Shown here piece by piece: positions 32,374-43,739 of a DNA stretch of 64,000 nucleotides. Position numbers and translations under genes: made by a program. The stretch is taken from NCBI RefSeq assembly GCF_002878395.1, contig NC_061120.1, forward strand, positions 95,962,583 to 96,026,582, written 5' to 3'. Position 1 is the stretch's first letter; each line of letters starts with the position of its first letter. The notes under the pieces were generated by a model. The model did not search any database, was not told the DNA's origin, and saw only the letters and a list, made by a program, of their open reading frames with translations. Origin of the DNA: Capsicum annuum (Eukaryota; Streptophyta; Magnoliopsida; Solanales; Solanaceae).

Positions 32374-34882
32374 TGACACGACCCAAAACTGGGCCATGTC
32401 ATATGGGCACCTCAAGCCTATATCAACCGGAGGTCGCTCGGACAACCCACCTAATCATCACTTCAATGAGGGTTGGGTGAATCCCAACTGTATAATAGGA
32501 TAGTGGAAATGTATTATAAGTCATAACTTAAAAATGTCTAACCATTTAATAAACATCAACACACAAGCCAATATACCCAATTCCAAAATCATCCACAACA
32601 GTTTTATTCAAGCTGATGTTTAGAAAGGTATATGTTAGGATAAGCCCCCAACTATAGCCAAATTAAGTCAAAATAGGACTAAGTCTAAAGATAAGAGACA
32701 AAGATGGAATGTTTTCCGAAGTAAGGAAGATCACCAGTCCCAAGTCTATGCACGAACCGCTTCAATCACCTATTAACTGCGCTAGAAGATATGATAATGC
32801 TCCAGGCCCTATGTTGAGTGGGGATATAGCATCCGGAGATGGTTAGAAGTTGGAATTCTAGTATGTAACTCAAGGATAAGGATAAAGTAGCATCCTTATT
32901 CAACAAAAAGTCAATATATCATATTCAATCATATTCATACATTTATCCTTGCATATAAGAATATCAAATGCTAATCAAGAGAATAAGGCATAGCAACATT
33001 CTTGAACATTCATTCATTGGACATGAAATGGAGGACTCCGACTTTTCGTAATCAATCTCAACAATTCTATTTAGGCATAGGACTTTGACCACGTTCATAT
33101 ACCATTTGACAAAGAACTTTAGCCATAATCACACGTTCATTAGCCAAGGACTTTAACCACATACACAATACTTCAATCAATGGACTCTAACCACACATAT
33201 ATTCATCTAGGAAAGGGACTCCAACCTCTTGCCCATTCATTAGAAAAGATACTCTAACCTCATTCAAGGGACTCTAATCACAACCTATTTCATTCGACGA
33301 GGTATATTAATCTAAGATATCTCTTTAAGCAAGGGACTTTAACCTAGAGCAATTTCATTGGGCAACGTACTCAAACCTTGAGCGATTTAATAAGGCAAGG
33401 GACTTCAACCTCAAGCCATTTCATAAGGCTAGGGACTTCAACCTCAAGCCATCATAATTATCATTAGTTTGCTTTGGAATTTTAACCCTTTGCCCATGCA
33501 TCAACATTCATTCCATAGAACACTTAAGGGCTTAAACCATTTAACTAGTTATACACTATACATTACACCATGGTCCTAATGGTATCCTTCATTGCTCAGC
33601 CATTTCAATAGGACATTGCTTTATTCAGTTCATCATACAATTCAAATTATGGATATCAAGACCCTAACAAACTATTCATATTTCATTAACCATCTTATAC
33701 CACATTCTCACTATACTTTGTTGAAAACACAATTCAAATACATTATCATGTTTATGGACTTCCACCCCTTATTAGTCAATTAACCCAATATGATCATCAA
33801 TTATACAATACATGGCTCACAATACTTTTAACATAATTTATCAATCATTCATATACATTGGGCCATTTCCCTAGTTCAATGCATCACCACATGTGACTAG
33901 ACAATTCAATTATTCATTTTCATAAACACCTTATGTGCATATCTTTAAAAAGGCTATTTTCATGGTAGAAATCATCAAGATTAGGGTTAATCAAGACCCT
34001 CATGTCAAACCATCTTATACCACATTCTCACAACATTCATCCATATATGCAAATTACAATCAATAACATGTATAAACATAAGTCTAAGCAAGAATCAAAA
34101 TTATTCATCATTATGAAACAAAAACCTTTTCATTTGATTTCAAATCACAATGTACACCTACTAATCCAAGTGTAAAATGCATGTGTTTAAAGTTACTTAA
34201 CAAGGATAAAAGTTACATGCCTTAAAAAAGATGATTCACCAAGAAACTTGACTTTACTTTGCCTCTTGAATATCACCCTTGAAACCCTAGCCACCAATTC
34301 TTCAAAAATGAGTTTGAGAGAGTGTTTTTGATGTTTGATCCACTAAAAATGTGTTAAAAGAGGCCATATAAACTTATATAGTGAAGGGAATTAAGGTTTT
34401 AGGCATAGAAAATGACCACAATGTCCATAGTTAAAAGTTGTAAAATGAATCCATGTAGGGGTACGACTCACCTTACGAACCGTACCCTAAGGTACGAGTG
34501 GTACCCTATCTCATACCCTAAACTTCTCCTAGTTTATCTACGCTCTTAAAGGTGCAAACAAACACCCTTGAGTCCTATCCAATGGGTATTACATAACCTT
34601 AACCCATACCAAAAAAAGTCCACTCAAGCTTGGACATCCCTCTATGCAATCATGTTAAGCACGACTTGTATACTAAGGGTATGATTGAGGAAGGGGTCAC
34701 GTGTACATAGGACAGTGAGTAACCCTCACCACACTGCCTAGGATATGGGAAGGGGGTACAAGAGGATACAATTCATATCCAAGGGGTATGAATCATGTAT
34801 GAATGGTGACGCTAGTCGTACCTACCCCTGTGACATCAAATAGAGAATTTCTTTCAATGGTACAAAATGTAGGTGTTTTAAT
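32374..34882 (-). repeat. Element C 3' LTR (2.5 kb)
   Basis: The minus-strand start is near 34882 (TTAAAACACC, decayed from TGTAAAACACC) and the end is GGGTCGTGTCA at 32374. The outer 920 bp are an inverted copy of F. A minisatellite of GGGACTTTAACC units fills 33050-33450. The open frame at 33592-33783 lies inside this LTR and is chance. Confidence 0.7.
33050..33450 (-). repeat. GGACTTTAACC-type minisatellite in element C LTR
   Basis: About ten imperfect units of 35-45 bp on the plus strand, each with (A)GGGACT(T/C)(T/C)AACC followed by a variable CATTTCATTNGGCAAG-like part. The last three (33330-33450) are nearly alike. A related array lies in the 3' leader at 35050-35380. Confidence 0.7.
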
Positions 34883-35394
34883 TGTTCCCACTTGGATCAT
34901 TCATCCTCGAATGAGGGGTGAGGTACGTATATAAACAAGATAACATATCATCACACATCAAAACAACCTTTAAACAAGTTAGAACAAGTATACAACAAGG
35001 ATATAACATACATCATGACCATTATCAATAAATCATTCACTTCATTATCTTGGGACTCAAACCCATTATTTTACCAAGACACTTATTTTTTGCAAAGCTT
35101 AGGGACTTAAACCTTTACTTATCAACACTTACTCATTTCACAACTTAGGGACTTTAACCCATTGACTTATCAAGGATACATGCTCAATTCAAGGATTAGG
35201 GACTCAAAACCTTCGTTTTCCAAAGACATGAATCATCTCAGGATACTAGGTACTTAAATCCATTAGAAAAAGACACATAATTTCAAAGCACTAGGGACTT
35301 GAACCCATCACCTATCAAGGCATAACTAAATTTCAAACAACGGGTATTTCAACCCATTGTATATTTAAGACATAAATCAGAGCAAGGAGATTAA
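34883..35394 (-). other. Element C 3' leader with purine tract and minisatellite
   Basis: The minus strand holds, from left to right on plus: a weak purine run (AAGTGGGAACAA on minus, ~34883-34894), the motif CGAGGATGAATGATCC (minus, ~34894-34910), then a run of about seven units with TAGGGACTTNAACCCAT on plus at 35050-35380. No coding sequence. The array repeats the minisatellite theme of the adjoining LTR. Confidence 0.6.
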
Positions 35395-36600
35395 CATATA
35401 CCTCCATCACAAGTTTCCAAAACGAAAAACAAAAATGGAAACTTGGACTTCATGTCCTCTTCTGCTTCCCACATAGTTTTCACAAACTTTTATTTCTTCC
35501 ATAGAACCTTGACCGAAGGCACCTTTTTCATTCATAATCGGCAAACTTGCTGATCCAAGATCCTCACCGGGATCTCCTAATAGGAGAAAGAGTCTGAGAT
35601 ATCAACATCCCTAAAAGGAATAACCAACGAAGGATCCCTCACATATTTCTGCAACATATATAGAAACAGGGAAAACTAGGTGAATTGAATTCATACTATA
35701 AGGCAACTCCAACTCATAGGCAATATTGCCAACCTTCTTCACAATCAAGTAGAGGACAACATATTAGGGATTAAGCTTCCCCCTTTTACAAAATTGCATC
35801 ACTCCCTTCATGGGAGATACTTTCAATTATACGCAATCACCAACACCAAACTCTAAGTCCGTACACCTCATATCTGCATAGGACTTTTGGCGACTTTAAG
35901 CAATTTTCAACTTATCACAAATCACTTTCACCTTCTCTAAGGCTTGGTGAACTAAATCGGGGTGAAGCAACTTACCCTCGCCAACTTTGTACTATCCAAT
36001 AGGAGATCGACATCTCTTACCATACAGTGCCTCAAAATTTTCCATGCCATTAATAGAGTGGTAACTATTATTATAGGCGAACTCAATCAAAGGTAAGTGG
36101 TCATACTAACTACCACCATAATCAATCAACAAACCCGCAACATATCCTCTAATGTTTGGATAGTCCATTCTTCTTGCCCATCTATTTATGGGTGGAAAGT
36201 CGTACTAAAGCATACTCGAGTTCCTGAACCCTTTTTGAACGACTTCTAAAAGTGGGATGAAATTGAAGGACCATGATTTGAGATGATTGAACTGGTGAAC
36301 CATGCAAATTCACGATCTCCATAAGATACTACTTAGCACAATCTTTCAACGAGTAATTAGTCCTCATGGGCAAGAAGTGAGCACACTTGGTTATTCTATC
36401 AATAATGAACCAAATAGAATCACATTGGTGCCAAATTTTAAAAAGACTGGTAAAGAAATCCATATTAATTTCCTCCCACTTCTATTCGGGTAACATAATT
36501 TCTTAGTACAACCCATCGGGCCTCATATGCTCAACTTCTACTTATTGAAACACCATACACTTGGCGATATAGCTAGCCATATCACATTTCATATTGCTCC
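35395..36600 (-). pseudogene. pol: Element C integrase and pol tail, broken
   Basis: The integrase core block DSIWFIIDRITKCAHFLPMRT is at ~36355-36425 (minus), with the first catalytic Asp region upstream degraded. The tail has [10 protein letters not shown] and [12 protein letters not shown] (~35990-36100), KSYADMRCTDLEFGVGD (~35830-35890), VSMLQKYVRDPSLVIPF (~35610-35660) and an end with MWEAEEDMKSKFPFLF (~35410-35460), closed by a stop at ~35395. Several frameshifts. Confidence 0.8.
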
Positions 36601-38300
36601 TCCAATAGAACTCTCTAAGATTGTGATACATCTCTGTGGAATTTGGATGAATATCGTACTGAGATTCAAGAGCCTATGACCCTTTCCCTCATTTCGTTAA
36701 GTTGCAAACACATAGCCAACTTGGTATCTTAAAATACCGTCGCCACCAATCACAAATACAACAACTTTATGTTGACCAACATGACTTTTGATCTTTATCA
36801 AGTCGGGGTCCAATGCTTACTTTTCCTTTCTTTCAACACTAAAAGATGACTGAGATTTTGAAAACAGAAAGACACCACCATCCTTGAAGTCTGCAAGTCA
36901 AACTCCAATATTATCCAAATGGTTAAAGTTTTTCACCAATTCCAACTTACCCTCATCTACATGGGCCAAACTTTCTATGGGCAATCTACAAAGAGCATTG
37001 ACGACTACATTCGCCTTACGGAGATAGTAATGAAGACTCATATCATAGTCTTTTAGCAATTAAGTCACCTTCTTTGCTAGTGATTTAACTCCTTTTGGGT
37101 AAATTTATATTGCAGACTCTTCTAATTGAAAAACATATCAACATAAAACCCATAAACATAATGTCACCGAATCTTAAACACAAAAATCATGGATATCAGC
37201 TCTAGGTCATGAGTAGGGTATCTCTTCTTATAAACTTTCAATTTCTTAAAAGCATAGGCCACTACCATGTTGCATCAACACATAACTGAGACCAACACGA
37301 GAAGCATCACAATATAACACAAAACCATCACTACCCTCGGGCAAGGTCAGAACCAGAGCCATAGTCAACTTGTCTTTCAATCTCTCAAGACTACCCTCAC
37401 ACGCATCGGACCATAAGAACTTGACCTTCTTTTAAGTCAACTTGGTCAATGGGGAAGCTATAGCAATAAAACACTCCACAAATCTTCTATAGTAATCCGC
37501 TACACCTAATAAGCTCCGAATATTAGTGAATAGACCACTTTTGAAATGTCACAACCATTTGGGGATGTACAATGATCCTTTCACTAGAGATAACATGACC
37601 AAGAAAAGCTACAAAACCAAAAGTCACACTTGGAGAACTTGGCATACAAAAAATGATCCTTCAAAGTTTGCAACAAAAAATAAAGGTGATCTACATGATC
37701 CGCTTAACTCTTAGAATTAACTAAGATGTTCTCAATGAAGACAATAAGAAACATGTCCAAGAACTGATGAAAGACCCTATTTATCAAGTCCATAAATGTC
37801 GTCGGGTCATTGGTCAACCCAAAAGACATGACAAGATACTCATAGCGACCATACCGAGTTCTAAAGGCAGTCTTAGGGATGTTCGTATCCCTAATCTTAA
37901 GCTAATGATAACCTGATCTAAGATTAATCTTAGAGAAATACTTTGCACCCTGAAATTAATCATATGAATCATCTATACTAAGAAGAGGATATTTACTCTT
38001 TATGGTCACTTTATTCAACTGACAATAGTAGATTCAAATATGAAAGGAATCATCCTTCTTGCATATGAATAGCACGGGAGCGCCCCATAAAGACACACTA
38101 GGATGGATAAAACCTTTATCTAGTAGGGATTTAAATTTCTCTTGAAGCTCTTTAAACTCCACTGGAGCCATTCTATAATGAGGGATAGATATTGGATGAG
38201 TGTCCGTGACATGATCAATCCCAAAATAAATTTCCTTATCAGGAGAAACACTAGAAAACACCTATGGAAACTCATTAACCGTGGTAATAGATTCGACAAA
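36601..38300 (-). pseudogene. pol: Element C reverse transcriptase and RNase H, broken
   Basis: The open segment 38034-38261 gives SPDKEIYFGIDHVTDTHPIS, then IPHYRMAPVEFKELQEKFKSL and GFIHPSVSLWGAPVLF. The palm reads [21 protein letters not shown] (~37795-37865, in parts) and [11 protein letters not shown] (~37715-37750). In the catalytic FIDD both Asp residues are replaced (FIEN), so the polymerase was dead before the other damage or lost them since. RNase H and connection fragments continue to ~36600 with stops. Confidence 0.8.
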
Positions 38301-38790
38301 AGGCTTTTAGGAGTTAGAATATTTAACTCGAACAAAATGATACCAAAACAGTTTGAAATAAACTTTTGGGCATTAAGATAAGAAATGAACCTTCCCTTAG
38401 GCCTTAGGGAACCATTTTCCCATACAAGGACCAGCTCAATAGAGAATCGAAACATGACCCTACGGATCCGATAATCTAAGGAAGCATAGCAAGAGTGCAA
38501 CCAAGCCATCCCTAGAATGATATCAAAACTAACCATGCCCAACTCTATCAATTCTACAAGAGTATATCTATCACCAACTGATATCACACACCCCTTATTA
38601 ACCTTTCTAGCAATCACAGGGTCTTTGACCGAGGTAGAAATAAAAAAGAAATCAACACACTCTTAAGACCACAATCAAGATGCACAACCATATACGGGGT
38701 CACAAAATAGTGAGTAGGCCCTGTATCAAGAAAATAATATGCACCATAGGAGAAAAGTCTCAACATATATGTGACAACATCAGGAGACAC
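38301..38790 (-). pseudogene. pol: Element C protease
   Basis: The minus strand at ~38690-38750 reads GAYYFLDTGPTHYFVTPYMV, keeping the D-T-G triad. The C-terminal half is in the open frame 38120-38617: RYTLVELIELGMVSFDIILG, then MAWLHSCYASLDYR (in parts), the standard L-V-D-F-D-V-I-L-G-M-D-W-L block, with W-L-H-S-C-Y-A-S preserved. This is one of the better kept stretches of the window. Confidence 0.8.
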
Positions 38791-38929
38791 CTCAGAATCA
38801 TGGTAAGTAATGAGTGGATAAAAATGGTTTCATCAAGCATTAGTGCCAGAAATAAAAGTAGAGACATATATATCACCCTTCGGTATAGGAGTACATGGAG
38901 TGGCAATAGAGGCTCTATTGGCCCAAGAA

Positions 38930-39115
38930 GCTTCTATAGAGGGTCACTCATGTTGTATGTACCCAATCTAACCATAATGGAAATATTTATTTCTCCTCTT
39001 CTCACACTAACCATAATGACTGTTATCGTAGAATCTGCAAGGAGGGAAGAGTGAAGCCGACTGGGCACCACTAGCCTAGAATTGGGCAACCTATGCTTGG
39101 GACCCATCACTAAAC
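38930..39115 (-). pseudogene. gag: Element C gag C-terminal end
   Basis: The minus strand shows a zinc-knuckle relic (NKYFHYG*IGYIQHE*PS, ligands mostly lost) joined to the PR linker (SWANRASIATPCTPIPKGD). Upstream is the SGAQSASLF linker. The capsid part is missing because sequence changes to LTR J at ~39116. Confidence 0.7.
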
Positions 39116-41450
39116 TAAGACCGAATTTACCTAAATCCTACACTCGATTGAGAAGTTAGAGCATTTTAAGTTAACAGTGTGCCACTTGGACTCTCAATGC
39201 ATCACAGAGAAGGCAAAAATGGAAAACATCGATTCCTTTGGACCTCCATGATATTGGCACATCGTGGAATAGTCCATTTTTCCATTTTTCAAAAACAAGC
39301 ATCCCAACGCGATTTTACCGCATCACATTGGTGGTCAAAATGACATTTCAAAGGGAACTGCGATTCCTTCGCATCATGCCAAGCCCTCAATTCCTAGTTG
39401 TTTATTCCTAGTTGCAACACGATCACGGTGCATCAGGCCAGGTGGCCATTTCAAAAAATTTTGACAGAAATTAATAGCTTCGTCCAGGATTAAATTACCC
39501 TTTTCCCGTAATTTTATTTCATCCAGATATGGGATTTAATCCCTAAAATCTTTCTCAAGTCATTCTTTATTGAATTTTCCTCAAATGAAAGCATTCTCTC
39601 TCAAGGAATAGTAAACCCTCGATCATCAACTTCCTCCCCAAGAAATCAAAATTTTCTCTATTATTTCCCCAAGGAAATTCAAGATTAAGGATTCCCAATA
39701 CAAGAACTCTAAGAATTCATCTCTAAAGCATCAATAGAGATCCAAGATTCAAGTCTTAGCATCTAGTTCATCAATTGAGGTATTGAGGTATGTGGGGTTT
39801 GAACAAGGATAATCCTTTCATCCTTGTACCCAAAACATATTTTAAATTTAAATTTTACTGAAATTTATATGATTTTCCATGAAATTCAAGTTAGGGTTTA
39901 TACCTATTATTGTTATTTAGAAGATTATGAGATTTCCAATGATTTAGAATTTAAATTTCATGGTTATCTTCATATTTTCATGTATATTGCTGAAATTTCC
40001 AGAGTTTAAGTTGATTTATAAATATTTACATCACCAAGAATGAATATTGTGATGTTTTAATATGAGTTTGATGCAAGGGTCACTAAGCCCAAATAAGATT
40101 GCTATTTCAAGGTTGTTTGTGCTATGAGCATCCTGAGGTGGGATTATTCTCAGATTTTTCTATAAAGATTTGACCTTTTTGGTCCTAAGCTAAGAAAAAG
40201 AGTACAATTTGTTCATGTGACTTAAGATTTAATGAAAGAAAAGCATAATTGGATTTGAAGTTGATTTTCTTAATATTTTGAGCATAAGAATGGTAGTAGT
40301 ATTTAGCACCGAGATGGGTGTGCTACTACGGTTTCATAACCCAAAACTACATGCCACCCCAGGATTAAGATTATTCCCACTTGTACATGGATGACTAAGA
40401 TTGTGATCACATAAGATAAGAAGTTTTATTCCGATGGCAAGGGTAGAGCATCCCAACAAAACGGGGGAAAGACGTGGGACTCCAAGGATGCTCACGTGGT
40501 GTTTGTCAGATAGAAGTACCTCCCAAGAAGATGTCCCCTCCTCTTAAAATAGTCTATTGGTTTAAAGTCTTAAGATAAAGTGTTTTCCTTACAACTTAAT
40601 AGTAAAGATTTTCAGAATAGTTTCTCAAAAAAAAATAACAGAAAGCTTTTATAAAACTAAGTGTAAAGGGTCACAAAGTTTACTCAAATTATGCTTTACA
40701 GAAAGATATTAGTTTCAGATTTTAGATTTAAAGAGTGAGTCCTTTCTACACTTAGACAGTATGATTTAAATAGAGAATGCAAGTACAACTTTTAGAACTA
40801 AATGTTATGACTCAGAAGATTTATACAGTATGATTTGTTACTCATGATCTATAGTATTTTAGATATTCCAGCTTAGGTGAGTCATTTACATTTAGCATGT
40901 ATTGTTTTACAAATTATGATGATTGATATTATGTTTTACTTATGCATTCACCCCCATTTACTCAGTACATCCTCAAAGTACTGATCCACACATATGTCTA
41001 TGTGCTATATTGTCTCATAATGTAGGTATCAGTTTAGTTGTAGCATGCATACCATATCCAGATAGATTGCAGCTTCTAGTCAGTACGTGATGAGTCTTCT
41101 TGATTCAAGGGCTCAAGTCAGTAATATAGTTTGAGTAGTATTTAATTTTTTTCATGATTCAGTCATATTAATTTGGGATAGGTAGGGGTCATGTCCTGGC
41201 CTACTTTTGGTAATACTAGTAGAGGCTTCATAGGCAGTCAGTAGAGTTAATGTATTGGATTCCAGTGTTATTTTGTAAATGCCGAGTTGTCAACATTTTA
41301 ATTTAATTCTGTATTGATTAGATTCATAAAAGAGTTATCTTTCACTTATTTCGATCAGATTTGTGTATTCTATTAAGTTGCTTATGAGTTATGCCAGTAG
41401 AAGGGTTAGCTAGGGATAACTTGTGGTCCTACGCACTGTGTGACATCTCA
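39116..41450 (+). repeat. LTR J: left-truncated LTR of the element B family
   Basis: Aligns with the B LTRs from about base 140 onward: AGAAGTTA..GCTATTTTAAGTT at ~39137, CATCACAGAG at ~39190, AAAATTTTGACAGAAATTAA at ~39458 and the terminal GGTCCTACGCACTGTG block at ~41426. The right end TGACATCTCA is complete and abuts RT of element D. The left ~140 bases are missing at the joint with gag of C. The open frame 39824-40009 is chance. Confidence 0.75.
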
Positions 41451-42050
41451 GAACCTTTTTTGAGGCTTTTAAGATACCCAAACCCGAATCCTTAACAAAT
41501 GGTAACCAACTATCAAATCAATCTTAGAAAATATTGCTGCACCCTAAAGCTCGTTAAATAAATCATCAATGCGAGGCATAGGATAATGATTCTTCATTAT
41601 CACCTTGTGAACCTACATATAATCATTACGCATATGCATGTCGCCATCTTTCTTCTTCAAAAAAAAATACTTGAGCTCCATCTGAAAACACACTCAGTCT
41701 AATAAAACCCATACCAAGAAGATCCTGAAGTTGAGAATTTAGCTCCTTAAGCTCACCATGAGCCATATGGTAAGGTGGCATAGAAATAGGTGGTCTATTA
41801 GTCTCAAGGTAAATAGAAAACTCAATATCACGGACAAGGGGAATAACAGGTAGGTCAATAGGGAACACATCAGGAAACTCACAAATAATAGGAACAAAGT
41901 CAAGTGATGGCCTCTCCTTACTAGTATCAGAAATATAAGAGATATAAGAGTTACAACCCCTCAAAATAAGCCACCTAGCATGAACATAAGAAATAATCCC
42001 TATTGGACAGTGGCTAATCACTCCCTTCTACATAACTGGGGGTACGTCGG
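41451..42050 (-). pseudogene. pol: Element D reverse transcriptase N-terminal part, truncated
   Basis: 41626-42021 is open: ICEFPDVFPIDLPVIPLVRD, then PPISMPPYHMAHGELKEL and DLLGMGFIRLSVFSDGAQVFF. After a frame change, YPMPRIDDLFNELQGA and FSKIDLIVGYHLLRIR follow (~41470-41600). At 41451 it stops against the end of LTR J; palm, thumb, RNase H and IN are missing. Confidence 0.85.
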
Positions 42051-42420
42051 GCATTCCTAGGATAACAGTCTTAGTAAAACAATCGATTACCACATAGTAT
42101 TGGGATAACCAATTCATGACTAGAATCACATCAAAATCCACAATGTCAAGAATAATAAGATAAGAATAAGTATCAACATCTCTAATAGTCACCACAGAGG
42201 ATCTAAAAACTCAATCTACTACTAAAAAATCAGCTATGGGAGAAGATACGCCCAATAAAACATATAATAAGTCATAAGACAACTCCAATCGTGGTTTCAT
42301 AATCAGTAGATATATTAGAATAATGTGATCTTGGATCAAATAAAGCAAGGGCTGACTGGCTGCATACCTAAATAAGATCTATGACTATACTATTCAAAGT
42401 TTCAACCATGGTTCTAGCAG
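42051..42420 (-). pseudogene. pol: Element D protease, active-site Gly changed
   Basis: The minus strand at 42309-42346 reads ALFDPRSHYSNIS; the family consensus is LFDPGSTYSYVS, so the Gly of the D-x-G triad is Arg. The second half, DIVDFDVILVMNWLSQYY (~42090-42150), keeps the conserved VDFDVIL..WLS block. Confidence 0.75.
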
Positions 42421-43735
42421 GTACTATATACAACTAACGACATCCGCTGCCTGGCTGGGCTCTTTACCAACCTCCTATCCTTCCTACCTGAGAACCTTCT
42501 CGAGTACCTTGGAAATCACCCGGGAGACCATGAGAACCACATCTAGCTATGGGTTGAAATGGTCTAGATGGGGAAATACCTTGAGCTAAAACAAAAATTT
42601 CCCTATGATTTGAGACTCCTAAGAATAGTGGTTGGATTCTCTACAAGTATAACGTGATATCTGAACAAAACCAAAACAAACAGATGTGGTTGACCAAAAA
42701 AACAACTATGACTAGTATGACTAGAAGATGAACCCTTCGAAGATCGACCACCACCCTGACCAGGGATGTCTTTGTCACTACACTGGCCCCCTTTAATAAT
42801 ATGAAGCGCTACCTTAATAGATCGACTAATCTGACTCTGAGATGATAGGATAGGCACGAAGAATACCTACCATGAGAACTACTACCATTGAATCAGGAAC
42901 TACTATGCCTCTCACTAAAACTGCCCTGATATTTAAACCTCTTATCATTGCCTCCTTGGGCCTCATAATTCATATCCTCCATCACTCGAGCATCATCTAA
43001 AAACTCAGCAAAAGACCTACCCGCAACAACTAAAATTTGAGTAGACATATGAATCGAAAGTCTCAACCCTCTAATAAAGAAATGAACTCTCTCGTACTCG
43101 GTATCCATAATAAAAGTTGCATGCCTAGCTAACTCATAAAAATAAGCCTCATACTCTTTAACTATCAAGGAGCCCTTCTCCTATCTTGACAATATATCTG
43201 TCAAATCATCTCTAAGGCTTCGAGGCATATACTTCTCCATGAACATCTCGGAGAACTAAGACCAAGTCAAAGGTAAAGATCTAGCTCATTTAGAATCCAT
43301 ATAAGCTCTCCACCAATGATGAGTAACAAAGTCTAACTAAAATATGTTGTAATCCACACGAGTTTCAACAAAGCCCAAATTACAAAAGCTAACCTCACAA
43401 AAATCAAAAACTCATATGAATCCTCGATCGGAGAACTAGAAAACCTAGGTGGAGATAATCTTAAGAATTTACTCAACATTTTATGCTCCTTAGAAGACCT
43501 AGCATTCTGAGAAAGCACTAGATAAGAAACTATCGACTAAGAAAATATCAATGTAGAAGGAATCTAAACTTTAAGAGTCACAGGTATAAGCTGCGTCCCC
43601 GCCGCTATACCACTATGATTAGAAAACTGTGCTTCATCAGATAATGTACCACTAACTAAATCCAAAAGTTGAAGCAATACATCTCTGAGTACAAAAGAAG
43701 AAAGAAATAATGTTTGGGCCTGGGCTTAAGAACAT
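42421..43735 (-). pseudogene. gag: Element D gag, broken
   Basis: The open segment 42893-43168 reads MIVKEYEAYFYELARHA, then FIRGLRLSIHMSTQILVVAGR and SFAEFLDDARVMEDM, a gypsy capsid C-terminal domain. The zinc-knuckle region at 42600-42760 is degenerate (CREST-type cysteines not readable in one frame) but aligns base by base with 300-450 of element A. The N-terminus is lost: at ~43735 the sequence passes into LTR-like DNA without a primer site, a deletion relative to A (11114-11318). Confidence 0.8.
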
Positions 43736-43739
43736 AAGA

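Larger units (their letters stand above)
34883..39115 (-). mobile_element. Element C: Ty3/gypsy internal region, minus strand
   Basis: Minus order: end of gag (39115-38930), PR, RT, RH, IN, pol tail (to ~35395), 3' leader. Gag is cut at ~39115, where LTR J begins. Closest in layout to element E: the same CCHC-to-PR linker type and the same pre-purine-tract motif. Confidence 0.8.

Noticed and set aside
33050..33450. CRISPR-like array of spaced repeats
   Set aside because: Repeat cores are imperfect, spacing varies and the host is clearly a plant; it is an LTR minisatellite.
36302..36493. Plus-strand open frame of 63 codons
   Set aside because: Antisense of element C integrase (DSIWFIIDR on minus).
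38142..39054. Plus-strand open frames (38142-38381, 38680-39054)
   Set aside because: Antisense shadows of element C RT, PR and gag, which read clearly on the minus strand.
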